From: Actinomyces sp. oral taxon 171 str. F0337
Lineage (GTDB): Bacteria; Actinomycetota; Actinomycetes; Actinomycetales; Actinomycetaceae
Direction of reading: 5' to 3'
Length of the DNA stretch: 64,000 nt
Assembly: GCF_005696555.1 (NCBI RefSeq)
Contig: NZ_CP040005.1
Location: 248,001-312,000, forward strand
A model generated the notes under the pieces. It ran no database searches, was not told the origin of the DNA, and saw only the letters and a program-made list of their open reading frames with translations. Below, piece after piece: positions 50,028 to 58,634 of this stretch. The position numbers and the translations under genes were made by a program. Position 1 is the first letter of the stretch; each line of letters begins with the position of its first letter.

Positions 50028-51566
50028 CTAGGACGGAGGAGTGCGCAGAGCCTCCAGCTGGAGTCTCAGACGCAGCCCCTCGACGGCGTCGGTCAGGAAG
50101 GCCGGCGCCGAGTCGGGACGGGAGACCCCCTCCATCAGGGCCAGTGCCTCGGGCAGGACCGTGGCGTGGCAGGAGACCGGCAGCCTGGTGGTCTCCTGGG
50201 TGGTCCAGTAGCCGATGTCCTCCGGGCGGTGCGAGTCGAGGGCGGACCGGAGGAAGGAGACCATGCGGCGCGAGTGCTCCGCGGAGTAGGGGCACGGCCA
50301 GTAGCGGCGCATGTCGGTGAAACGATCGAGATCGCCCCGCTTGAAGGCGTCGGCCGTGCAGGCCTCGATGAGGGCGCCGCTGCCACGACGGTCCGCGGTG
50401 AACAGGGCGCTGCTCAGATCCAGCGGCTTGCCCTCGAAGGTCACCTCGGCCTCGAGGAGCTGACCGGCGGACAGCCCGATGAGAGCCGGCCAGCGGTTGA
50501 TCGGGACGCGTCCGACCACCTCCTCCAGCAGAGCGGGAGGGTATCCGGCAGCCGCTCTCCTGGCGGCCGGTGGGCCGACGTCGACCCGGGACGGGTCCCC
50601 GGTGCCACGCTCCCCGTACTCGTCACGCAGGACCTCGTCGGTCACCTCGATGGGGCGGCAGTCCACCCGGGTGGTGCGCAGAAACCGCTTGGTGACGCTC
50701 ATGTGCGAGGCGGCCAGGGCCTCGGCGCGCTGGACCAGGCCGGATCCGGGCAGATGGAGGAGCACCTGAGCCGCCGCCTGGCGCACCCCTCCGGAGCGGT
50801 CCGTGACGGCCATCTCCAGCAGAGGCAGGTCCGCCTCCCCCAGGCCGGTGGCCAGCGCCTCGACGATCCCCTCGCGGGCCTCGGCCCTCTCCTTCTTCCA
50901 CGACGCCACCATGAGAGTCCGTGCGGCGGCCGGGTCCTGGGCGCGCAGCCGCCTGAAGTAGGCGAGCCGCTGGGCGGTGGTGCCCAGTCTCCACCCTGAG
51001 TCGTCCAAGGAGTCGTCCAAGGAGTCGCCGCCGGGCAGCGACACCAGGGGCTCGACCCGCTTGCCCCACACCGGATGCTCGCGGAGCACCGCTGCGGCGC
51101 GTTCGTCGATGACGCCGAGGACCGCGTCGCGCTCCTCGTGCCTGTAGGCGGTCTCATTGAGGACGCGCACGAGGAGCGGGGCCGGCAGCCTCCAGCCGCG
51201 CTCGGCCACCACCCCCAGTGCCGTGGCCAGCAGCTGCTGCTGAGGCTTGCTGGCCAGGATCTGCTCGAGGAGGGGGCGCAGGGCCTCCGGTGCCAGGGGG
51301 CGCGACGACGTCGGCCAACCGGTGTCCCGGGCGGCGGAGGAGGGGACCGAGGGGATCGTGGCGCGGTGCACCGCACCGTAGGCGGCGGCCGCGTCCAGGA
51401 GCGCATCGGTGCCGTCCGCCGCGTCGCCCGCACCTCCAGCGCCCTCTGCCTTCTCCTGCCGGGCAGGAAGGGCCTCGGCGACGGCTCTGGGGAGGGCCTC
51501 CGAGGAGAAGGGCCTCGCACGTGTTCCTATGACGGCGGCTTGGGCCAGCGGGGACAGGTCACTCAC
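50028..51566 (-). CDS. DUF5691-like helical-repeat protein
   Basis: 512 aa, no signal or membrane segment. N-terminus MSDLSPLAQAAVIGTRARPF is followed by a helical, HEAT-like region: REGIVEALATGLGEADLPLL, EMAVTDRSGGVRQAAAQVLL and HLPGSGLVQRAEALAA. The C-terminal part is compact (DLDRFTDMRRYWPCPYSAEH). Position between a SWIM gene and MoxR is the context I know for DUF5691. A scaffold role is plausible from HEAT-like repeats; no catalytic motif. The start overlaps the SWIM stop by four bases. Confidence 0.7.
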   Translation of the reverse strand: MSDLSPLAQAAVIGTRARPFSSEALPRAVAEALPARQEKAEGAGGAGDAADGTDALLDAAAAYGAVHRATIPSVPSSAARDTGWPTSSRPLAPEALRPLLEQILASKPQQQLLATALGVVAERGWRLPAPLLVRVLNETAYRHEERDAVLGVIDERAAAVLREHPVWGKRVEPLVSLPGGDSLDDSLDDSGWRLGTTAQRLAYFRRLRAQDPAAARTLMVASWKKERAEAREGIVEALATGLGEADLPLLEMAVTDRSGGVRQAAAQVLLHLPGSGLVQRAEALAASHMSVTKRFLRTTRVDCRPIEVTDEVLRDEYGERGTGDPSRVDVGPPAARRAAAGYPPALLEEVVGRVPINRWPALIGLSAGQLLEAEVTFEGKPLDLSSALFTADRRGSGALIEACTADAFKRGDLDRFTDMRRYWPCPYSAEHSRRMVSFLRSALDSHRPEDIGYWTTQETTRLPVSCHATVLPEALALMEGVSRPDSAPAFLTDAVEGLRLRLQLEALRTPPS

Positions 51567-52906
51567 AGGGCACGCACCTCTCCATTGGTGACAACACTCA
51601 GAGCCCGCAGGCCGGCGGGCGACAGCTCGCCCGCAACCGTGACCTCGTCACTGTCGGCCAGAAGCGGCAGGACCCATCGGGCGTTGTCGGGCACGATGAG
51701 CGGCAGCGCCCCGTCCGCGTCCCCGAGTGCCGGCTCGCCGTTGCCGAGCAGACGGAACCGCCCTGAGACCAGCACCGGTACGGCTTCCACCCACGGGTCC
51801 GCGGCGACAGCACGCCTCCAGGCCTCCTGAGCGGATGCCGTCCCCGAGGGCTCGGGCACCCAGCCGGTCACGGGCTGCGAGGGCTGCTCATCGGACAGGG
51901 CCACGCGCAGCTGGCCGCGCCCCGGGTAGAAGTGCGCGACGGCGTCGAATCGGGTCCCGGGAACGACAGTGGTGGAGAAACCGCCGGAGACGGGGGCGAA
52001 GGCGAGGATGAGCGCCCAGCGCCGGGTGTTCGTGCCGTAGAGCCACAGGCGGCGCTCGGCCAGCCTGCCCTCCACAGTGTCCCGGCCGGCCACGACCACC
52101 CAGGTGTCACCGATGCCGGGCGAGGCCAGGACGTCCTCGGTGCGTGCGGTGATCCCCACGTGGGAGCGGACGGTGGCCCCCAGGTCGTCGGGCAGCTGCT
52201 CACGCCGGGTCCAGGCCCGAATGAGCAGGTGGAGCAGTCCGAGCTCGTCGAGCAGCCGCTCGGGCCAGTCGGGGGAGGAGTCCGTCAGCCGTGACAGGGC
52301 CGTCAGGTGCCGGGCGACTCCGGGGGCCTGGGCATCGACCATGCGGGAGGCGAAGCCCGTCAGCTGCTTGGGGCGCTGGGCCGAGCCGTTGGCCAGCCCC
52401 TGGCGGAGCTGATCGGCCAGCCACCGGTCCAGGTCCGCCAGCCCCTCGGTGATGCGCCCTTCGCGGGCGCGGGCACGAGCCGCGGCGCTCTTTGCGGAGG
52501 CGGCTGCCCGGGCTGGGTCATCGGGCTGGTCCGCGGCCTCCTGCCGCGCGGACTTCTGCTGGGCTCGCTTGGCCCGGCCCTCCAACCACTCGGCGGCGAA
52601 GGCTGCCGGCTCCCCGCCGGCCACCTGGCCCCGGCTCCACAGGTGCAGCAGGCCGACGGCGTGCTTGCAGGGGAACTTGCGGCTGGGGCAGGAGCACTTG
52701 AAGGCCGGGCCGGACAGGTCCACGCACACCCGGTACGGCTTCTTGCCCGACCCTGAGGCGCTTCCCCACACCAGCGTCCCGTGAACGCCGGCGTCCGACC
52801 ACGTGGCGGGCGAGGCCAGCTTGAGGCCGGCCGTGGCGACCTGCTTGTCCGGTGCCAGCGCGGTGACCTGCTCGGCGCTCCAGGGCGCGATGGTCGGTGA
52901 GCTCAT
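51563..52906 (-). CDS. SWIM zinc-finger protein, first gene of the MoxR/VWA operon
   Basis: 447 aa from ATG 52906 (MSSPTIAPWSAEQVTALAPD); the frame is open to 53026 but that part overlaps the divergent SDR promoter region. The SWIM finger is at residues about 72-86: FKCSCPSRKFPCKHAVGLLH, i.e. C-x-C-x(n)-C-x-H, a zinc site known to bind DNA or protein. The rest is mainly helical with a beta-rich C-terminal half (WVVVAGRDTVEGRLAERRLW). It opens the five-gene operon and may supply target recognition. Confidence 0.88.
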   Translation of the reverse strand: MSSPTIAPWSAEQVTALAPDKQVATAGLKLASPATWSDAGVHGTLVWGSASGSGKKPYRVCVDLSGPAFKCSCPSRKFPCKHAVGLLHLWSRGQVAGGEPAAFAAEWLEGRAKRAQQKSARQEAADQPDDPARAAASAKSAAARARAREGRITEGLADLDRWLADQLRQGLANGSAQRPKQLTGFASRMVDAQAPGVARHLTALSRLTDSSPDWPERLLDELGLLHLLIRAWTRREQLPDDLGATVRSHVGITARTEDVLASPGIGDTWVVVAGRDTVEGRLAERRLWLYGTNTRRWALILAFAPVSGGFSTTVVPGTRFDAVAHFYPGRGQLRVALSDEQPSQPVTGWVPEPSGTASAQEAWRRAVAADPWVEAVPVLVSGRFRLLGNGEPALGDADGALPLIVPDNARWVLPLLADSDEVTVAGELSPAGLRALSVVTNGEVRAL

Positions 52907-53018
52907 GAGGCCGAGGATAGGGCAGGGCGGTGACACCAATGAGCCCTCTTTCGTGGCAATCTCGATGATGCGCCTGGGGAGTCCTTCCCATGGTGCCCGC
53001 TCTTCTACACTCGCCTGC

Positions 53019-53948
53019 ATGACCACCGACGCTCACCGCGGACACCCCTCTACCGCTCAGGGTGGCCCCAGCAGTGCCGCAGGCTCCGTCGGCCCGGCCG
53101 GACGCGACCCCTTGCCGTTGGCGGGGCGTACCGTCCTGGTCACCGGGGTCAGCCGCCGCGTCGGCATCGGCCACGCCATCGCCTGCCGCGCCGCCGACTA
53201 CGGGGCGAGCATCGTCGCCCACCACTACCGACCGCACGACGCCTCCCAACCCTGGGGCGCCGACGACATCGACGCCGTCATGGGCTCTATCCGCACCCAC
53301 CTGGTCGGCCCGGCCCGGCTCGTCGACATCCCTGCCGACCTGGCTGTCCCCGGGGAGCCGGCCCGCGTCGTCGAGCAGGCCGTAGCCGCCGCCGGCCACC
53401 TCGACGCCCTCGTGTGCAACCAGGCCATGAGCAGTCCCGACGGGGCGCTCAGCGAGATGACCGAGGCCGTCCTGGACTCCCACTGGGCCGTCGACGCTCG
53501 CGCCTCCATCCTCCTGGCGCAGGCCTTCGCCGCCCAGGAGGGCTTCGCAGCCCCCGCCCCCGCCGGCTCCGGAGGCCCGGGCCGTCAGCCGGTCGACAAC
53601 CACCGCGGCGCCATCGTCTTCCTCACCTCGGGCCAGGGCCTGGCTCCCCTACCCGGGGAGATCGCCTACGCCGCCGCCAAGGCCGCCATCGCCGGCCTCA
53701 CCCCGACGATCTCCGAGGAGCTCATCGACGTCGGCATCACCGTCAACACGGTCAACCCCGGCCCAGTCGACACCGGCTACGTCACCGAGGCGGACCGCGA
53801 GGCGATCGCCGTCATGTTCCCCCAGGGGCGCTGGGGCGAGCCCGACGACGCCGCCCGTCTCATCACCTGGCTGCTCACCGATGAGGCCCGCTGGATCACC
53901 GGTCAGGTCATCAACTCCGAGGGCGGCTTCGCCCGCTGGCGCCGCTGA
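53019..53948 (+). CDS. short-chain dehydrogenase/reductase (SDR)
   Basis: 309 aa from ATG 53019. Cofactor motif RTVLVTGVSRRVGIGHAIAC near residue 43 is of the T-G-x3-(R)-x-G-I-G type. Catalytic residues: Ser in IVFLTSGQGLAPLPGE, then Y-A-A-A-K (the Tyr-x3-Lys) in IAYAAAKAAIAGLTPTISEE. The C-terminus (ITGQVINSEGGFARWRR) is typical of FabG-like enzymes. The N-terminal 35 residues are a Pro/Gly/Ser extension. It is divergent from the SWIM gene with 112 bp between the starts. Substrate unknown. Confidence 0.88.
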   Translation: MTTDAHRGHPSTAQGGPSSAAGSVGPAGRDPLPLAGRTVLVTGVSRRVGIGHAIACRAADYGASIVAHHYRPHDASQPWGADDIDAVMGSIRTHLVGPARLVDIPADLAVPGEPARVVEQAVAAAGHLDALVCNQAMSSPDGALSEMTEAVLDSHWAVDARASILLAQAFAAQEGFAAPAPAGSGGPGRQPVDNHRGAIVFLTSGQGLAPLPGEIAYAAAKAAIAGLTPTISEELIDVGITVNTVNPGPVDTGYVTEADREAIAVMFPQGRWGEPDDAARLITWLLTDEARWITGQVINSEGGFARWRR

Positions 53949-54024
53949 CTGCCGCACCCAGGCGCCGGCGTACCTGTGCGCTCTGCATGCCCCGGCCCGC
54001 TGCGCGTGCCCCGCGGCCCCCACA

Positions 54025-54088
54025 CACTTCGACCGAAACTTCATAAAAGACGCGGCTCCGCGTCGTTTGTGAAGATTCTGTCGAAGTG
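54025..54088. repeat. long palindrome, family 1 copy b (probable bidirectional terminator)
   Basis: Arms CACTTCGACCGAAACTTCAT and the mirror of CACTTCGACAGAATCTTCAC flank a loop with GACGCGGCTCCGCGTC, itself able to fold. Same sequence family as 32779-32842, but with a few mismatches. It lies between the converging SDR and metallophosphoesterase genes. Confidence 0.82.
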
Positions 54089-54170
54089 TTGCGTGGGAAG
54101 GGTGCTGGTGGGGAGCTCGGGTCGAGGTGCCGGGGCGCGCTGGACGATGTGCTGGGGCGGCGCACCGCCT

Positions 54171-55157
54171 TCAGGCCGGCAGCAGCCGCAGCAGCGTGGC
54201 CTCGGGCCGGCAGGCCAGGCGCACGGGCGTGTAGGGGCTCGTGCCGAGCCCGGCGGAGACGTGCAGGTACATGTGGTCGGCGGCCCGCGGGTCCCCGAGC
54301 CGTCCCGGCCACTGCGACAGACCCGAGGCGCGTCCCCGGTCCAGGTCGCAGTTGGTCACCAGTGCCCCCACCCCGGGCACGCACAGCTGCCCGCCGTGGG
54401 TGTGTCCGGCCAGGACCAGGTCGACGTCGTCGGCCGACATCGCCTCCAGGACCCGCCGGTAGGGGGCGTGCGTGAGCCCCAGCCGCAGGGCCCGGCCCTC
54501 GCGGTCGCGGACCGCCGGCAGGGAGATGGCCGACTCCGCTGAGCCGGCGGCCTCAGGGATCGGGAGGACATCGCGGTTGGCGTGCGGGTCGTCGACGCCC
54601 ACCAGCTCGATGCGCCGCCCGCGCACGGTGAGCGATCCGCGCCGGTTGGTCAGGTCCACCCAGCCAGTGGCGGCCTGCAGGTCGCGGATCTCCTCCCAGG
54701 GCAGGGCCTCGATGTCCTCGTCGCGCACGCGGCTGGAGGCCTTGCGCGGGTCTCGGTGCAGGTAGCGCGTCGGCAGGCGGAAGACGGTGGAGCGGTAGTC
54801 GTGGTCGCCCATGACGAAGGCCCCGGGCAGACCCGTCAGTGGTTCGAGCGCCCGTCGCAGCGGCTCCAGCCCGGATGCCAGGGAGAGGTTGTCGCCGGTG
54901 TTGACGACGACGTCGGGATGCAGCTGCGCCAGCTGCCGCACCCAGGCGACCCGCGCCTCGGTGCGGCCCGTCAGGTGAAGGTCGGCCAGGTGCAGCACCG
55001 TGAGGGGCTCCTCGTCGGTGGCGAGCACTGGCACGTCGATGCGCCGCAGCACGGGGCGCCTGGCCTCAATGAGGCTGTAGGCCAGCGTGGCCGCCCCCAG
55101 GGCGGCGGTGGTGCCGATGACGGACAGGGCGGCGCGGCCGGCAGGACAGGGCGTCAT
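54171..55157 (-). CDS. membrane-anchored calcineurin-like metallophosphoesterase
   Basis: 328 aa from ATG 55157. One N-terminal membrane segment (ALSVIGTTAALGAATLAYSL) is followed by the phosphoesterase fold: LTVLHLADLHLTG (D-x-H), VNTGDNL (G-D-N), VMGDHDY (G-D/N-H-D/E), LGLTHAPYR and LVLAGHTHGGQL (G-H-T-H). The metal ligands are complete. It follows the class A PBP on the same strand, the same order as ponA2-Rv3683 in M. tuberculosis, and probably acts on a cell-envelope phospholipid or phosphodiester. Exact substrate unknown. Confidence 0.9.
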   Translation of the reverse strand: MTPCPAGRAALSVIGTTAALGAATLAYSLIEARRPVLRRIDVPVLATDEEPLTVLHLADLHLTGRTEARVAWVRQLAQLHPDVVVNTGDNLSLASGLEPLRRALEPLTGLPGAFVMGDHDYRSTVFRLPTRYLHRDPRKASSRVRDEDIEALPWEEIRDLQAATGWVDLTNRRGSLTVRGRRIELVGVDDPHANRDVLPIPEAAGSAESAISLPAVRDREGRALRLGLTHAPYRRVLEAMSADDVDLVLAGHTHGGQLCVPGVGALVTNCDLDRGRASGLSQWPGRLGDPRAADHMYLHVSAGLGTSPYTPVRLACRPEATLLRLLPA

Positions 55158-55253
55158 GGGGGAGTCTGGTCCTATTCTGATCAACTGTTCATCGGCACGC
55201 GTGATGCGTGCGTGTCGATAGTTAGTATGAAGCTGCAGGTCTATTTAATTAGA

Positions 55254-57362
55254 TTAATTAAACAAGGCCTGTTCGGTGTATTTCCTCCACATGGGGGCGG
55301 CCAGAGAACTGCCGTACATGGTGTCGATTCCCCTGCCATTCAGGTCTTTGAGCTTGTATCCGCCAAGCCCTCCTTCAGGAATATCTGAGGTTCCGTAGCC
55401 GATCCAGACCGATGTAGCAAGATCCTGGGTATATCCCACGAACCAAGCATGTTCGGCGTCATCTGTTGTCCCTGTTTTACCGGATACTGCTGGACCCTGA
55501 TAGCCTGAAAAGGCTGCAGCCGCAGTCCCGCCTTGCTGTACTGGCCCCTTCAAGGCCTCTGTGACAGTGGCGGTAACTCCTTGATCTATTACTTGGCTGC
55601 AGTCGGCGCTGGGAATCGACATTGAGGTGCCTTCAGCGTTCTTGATTTCCTCGATAGCGATAGGCTTGCAATACTTGCCACCTGAGGCGAAGGTTGCGTA
55701 GGCGTTGGCCATATTCAATGGCGGAACGTTCTCGCCTCCTAGTGCCAGTGTGCGTACTGGCGGTAAGGGTGTTCCGTCCGCCTTCGTTATCCCGAGGGAG
55801 GCTGCGAATTGCGTCGTCTGGCAAACATCCAAATCCCCGAGCATCGTGGCGAATGCTCCGTTCACGGATTGCTTCGTCGCATCTCTGACGGTTATATTTC
55901 CATTGATGTTGGTGCCTGGTACGTTTTGTACTGGCCATGCGTCGGTGTCGTTTTCAGGGGCGCAGGGGATTGTGAAACTGTGGGGTGCAAACGTTCTTGG
56001 GGCACCCGAGACTAAGGAGTTGAGAGTTCCTTTACCCTCCTTGATCCAATCAGCCAAGATCAGTGCTTTGAAGGTTGAGGCTGGTGGGAAACCATTTGTG
56101 CCGTCAGCTGCTGGCAGGCTGCCATGCTTGGCATCGGCAGCGAGAACCAACTGAGTGTTGATAGTAGAGCCGTCCTCGCTTTCACCGTCCCCGTAGGTGG
56201 TGTTTTGACTCAAGGACCTGATCTTGCCCGTCCCGGGCTCGATCGATGTGATTGTTGAGTTGGCGTGGTACGGGTTGTTTTCGGAGTCCTGGGGCACCGC
56301 CTTGATTACCTCATTGGCTGCATCCTGCTTCTTGCGGTCTAAAGTAGTGGTGATTGTCAGGCCGCCGCGCGTCAGCAGCTGGCGGCGGGAGGCGACGTCT
56401 GGCCCGAAGTTCTCCGATCCGAGGATCTCGTTGACCACGTAGCTGCAAAAGTAGGCGTCGTTGCCCGCAGCGCCGCAGCCGGCGGGTGACCCCTGAATGT
56501 CAAGGTGGATCGGGGTGTTGACCGCTTCGTCGTACTGCTGCTTGGTGATGAACTTCTCCTCCAGCATCTTGGATAGCACCCAGTCCCGACGGCTCTTGGC
56601 CAGGTCGGGATGATTCTGAGGATCGTAGGCACTGGGGGCATTAGTGGTTCCGGCCAGCAGGGCGGCCTCGTCCAGCGTGAGTTCCTTGGCGTGCTTATTG
56701 AAGTAGTGTCGGGAGGAGGCTTCGACCCCGTAGGTGGAGGGGCTGAAGGCGGCGATGTTGAGGTAGCCCTCGAGGATCTGCTGCTTGGAGTACTTCTGCT
56801 CCAGGCTGAGCGCGTACTTCATCTCGCGTAGCTTGCGGGAGGCGGTGGCTTCAGTGGCGTCCTTGATGATCTTGTGGTCATCGTTCTTCAGGCCGGTCTC
56901 AATGAGCGTGTTGCGCACGTACTGCTGGGTCAGGGTCGAGGCGCCCTGACGCGAGCCGCCGGAGTTGTTGGAGACCAGGGCTCGCACCATGCCGGTGGGG
57001 TCGACGCCCTGGTGCTGGTAGAAACGCTGGTCCTCCACGGCGACGATCGCGTTCTGCATGTTGACTGAGATCTCGCTCAGGGGCACCACGATTCGGTTCT
57101 CGGCGTAGAACTGGGTGATCACGCTCCCGTCTGCTGCCCGAAGGGTTGAGAGCTGGCTGGGCGGCTGGACGTTGAAGTCGCTGGGGAGCTCTTCGAAGAG
57201 CTCGGCGGACGCCTTGGTCAGCGCTGCCGTGACACCCACGAAGGGGGTGGCGAAGCCCGCCGACAGGACCCCGCCGACGCAGGAGAGAGTCAGGAAGACC
57301 ACGAGCATCGAGACGACCTGGGGTGGTGTCAGGGAGCGCCCGCGCGCAGAGGATTTCGCCAT
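55254..57362 (-). CDS. bifunctional class A penicillin-binding protein
   Basis: 702 aa. One N-terminal membrane helix, then a GT51 glycosyltransferase domain (AIVAVEDQRFYQHQGVDPTG near residue 105, GASTLTQQYVRN, ALLAGTTNAPSAYDP). The transpeptidase domain has SxxK as PPASTFKALI near 428, SxN in KQSVNGAFATML near 499 and KTG in VSGKTGTTDDAEHAWFVGYT near 626. No PASTA domain. It polymerises and cross-links peptidoglycan outside the membrane. The transpeptidase half (55250-56350) is clearly lower in G+C than the GT half and neighbours, suggesting a recombined segment. Upstream 57363-57881 holds no gene; it must carry the divergent promoters for this gene and whiB. Confidence 0.95.
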   Translation of the reverse strand: MAKSSARGRSLTPPQVVSMLVVFLTLSCVGGVLSAGFATPFVGVTAALTKASAELFEELPSDFNVQPPSQLSTLRAADGSVITQFYAENRIVVPLSEISVNMQNAIVAVEDQRFYQHQGVDPTGMVRALVSNNSGGSRQGASTLTQQYVRNTLIETGLKNDDHKIIKDATEATASRKLREMKYALSLEQKYSKQQILEGYLNIAAFSPSTYGVEASSRHYFNKHAKELTLDEAALLAGTTNAPSAYDPQNHPDLAKSRRDWVLSKMLEEKFITKQQYDEAVNTPIHLDIQGSPAGCGAAGNDAYFCSYVVNEILGSENFGPDVASRRQLLTRGGLTITTTLDRKKQDAANEVIKAVPQDSENNPYHANSTITSIEPGTGKIRSLSQNTTYGDGESEDGSTINTQLVLAADAKHGSLPAADGTNGFPPASTFKALILADWIKEGKGTLNSLVSGAPRTFAPHSFTIPCAPENDTDAWPVQNVPGTNINGNITVRDATKQSVNGAFATMLGDLDVCQTTQFAASLGITKADGTPLPPVRTLALGGENVPPLNMANAYATFASGGKYCKPIAIEEIKNAEGTSMSIPSADCSQVIDQGVTATVTEALKGPVQQGGTAAAAFSGYQGPAVSGKTGTTDDAEHAWFVGYTQDLATSVWIGYGTSDIPEGGLGGYKLKDLNGRGIDTMYGSSLAAPMWRKYTEQALFN

Positions 57363-57881
57363 GGCGCCAGCCTACGTGGAATCGCTTGAAGGATGCAGTG
57401 GCGTAGACCCCTTCGGGCTGGGAAGACCCTAGGAGATCGGTTTGGTGACCTTCTGATCGGTGGGGAAACGAGGTGATTCGACGGCGTTGGATGACCCTCG
57501 AGAACGGGATGGCTCGGCCACATGGCGAGACAGGTGCAGCTCCCAGGTAATTCTAAAGAAATCTCCAGGCCGGAATCACGGCGACATCACGATCTGCCGA
57601 GGGGGGGCTGCGGCTCGGGTGCGGTCCTCGGGCCGTGAGAACTGGAGTCGCTGGCCGTGTGAAAGGTGAAGGGGGTGGCGGGCTCAGTGTCCAGAAATCG
57701 GCTCGCTCTCAGAGAACTCTCCTTGTTTGTGCTGGTCTGCGGCGCGCTGTCGGCGATCTGCGGGGGTCGGATTGCTCGGCTCACAGGTGGAGGATTTGGT
57801 GTGCGGTGCCCGGTTGCCATACGGTAACGACTGTGACGTGACCGACAACGGCGTCGGCCGTTGAATGAATCGGGAGTGAGC

Positions 57882-58217
57882 ATGATTCAAGACGACCAGA
57901 CCTGGGCGGCCAGAGCGGCCTGTGCCGCCGTTGAGCCTGACCAGCTCTTCGGTAAGGGGGCTGAGCAGCGCGACGCGAGATCACTGTGCTTCTCATGTCC
58001 GGTTCGTATGGAGTGCCTGGCCGAGGCCCTCAACTCCGAGTCCAGCTTCGGCGTCTGGGGCGGGCTGACCGAGAGGGAGAGGCGGGCGCTGCTGCGACGC
58101 TTCCCCGAGGTCGACGACTGGGGCCTGTGGCTCGAGCGGGAGGATGACGAGCTCGTCGCCGAGATTCACGCCCGTCGGGCCCCTCGCATCCTGGCCCGGG
58201 TGCGCTGCGCCTCCTGA
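57882..58217 (+). CDS. whiB: WhiB-family iron-sulfur transcription factor
   Basis: 111 aa from ATG 57882 (GGGAG six bases before); the frame is open from a TTG at 57861. Four cluster Cys: one in WAARAACAAVEP, then CFSCPVRMEC giving C-x2-C-x5-C. The G-V-W-G-G turn follows (SSFGVWGGLTERERRALLRR) with a basic C-terminal tail (HARRAPRILARVR). The 4Fe-4S cluster senses redox state or nitric oxide. Adjacent to the divergent class A PBP, like whiB4-ponA2 in mycobacteria. Confidence 0.94.
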   Translation: MIQDDQTWAARAACAAVEPDQLFGKGAEQRDARSLCFSCPVRMECLAEALNSESSFGVWGGLTERERRALLRRFPEVDDWGLWLEREDDELVAEIHARRAPRILARVRCAS

Positions 58218-58274
58218 GGCCGCCCCCGCGTTCCTGACTTCCGGCGCCTCGCGGTGGGCTTTAGGCTGAGGCCC

Positions 58275-58466
58275 ATGACTGCATCTTCTGAGCCTGTATC
58301 CGCCGCGCCCACCACCTGGGAGTACGTCACCGTCCCCCTCATCACGCACGCCACCAAGCAGATCCTTGATCAGTGGGGCGCTGACGGCTGGGAGCTCGTC
58401 CAGATCGTGCCCGGCCCGTCCGGCACGGACAATCTCATCGCCTACCTCAAGCGCCCCCGGTCCTGA
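58275..58466 (+). CDS. DUF4177-like small protein
   Basis: 63 aa from ATG 58275; the open frame upstream to 58254 has no ribosome site advantage. TWEYVTVPLITHATKQILDQ followed by WGADGWELVQIVPG is the pattern of DUF4177 (a 'W-E-Y' strand, helix, and 'G-W-E-L-V' strand). It lies 57 bp after whiB on the same strand. Function unknown; the same small gene is found near crp and whiB in related genomes as I remember it. Confidence 0.75.
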   Translation: MTASSEPVSAAPTTWEYVTVPLITHATKQILDQWGADGWELVQIVPGPSGTDNLIAYLKRPRS

Positions 58467-58493
58467 CGGGCCGCTCGGTGACAACAGCACGCA

Positions 58494-58542
58494 TGACACC
58501 GCGTCTGCGGCCGGGGGATGCCGGACCGCAGACGCGGCGTCA
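58494..58542. terminator. bidirectional hairpin between the DUF4177-like gene and crp
   Basis: CCGCGTCTGCGG and CCGCAGACGCGG pair perfectly; flanking TGAC/GTCA extends the stem with one mismatch around a 15-base loop. It separates converging genes. Confidence 0.75.
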
Positions 58543-58634
58543 TATGCGTCGTTGATTGAGGTTGATTGAGGGTGCCAGTGCCCGGTGGCTCATCCGGTGC
58601 GCCGTGCTGAGGGCTCGCGACCCGAGACGGGACC

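Noticed and set aside
57363..57881. Short open frames in the PBP/whiB intergenic space
   Set aside because: None has a ribosome site, a recognisable domain or codon bias consistent with coding; the space is more simply divergent regulatory DNA.
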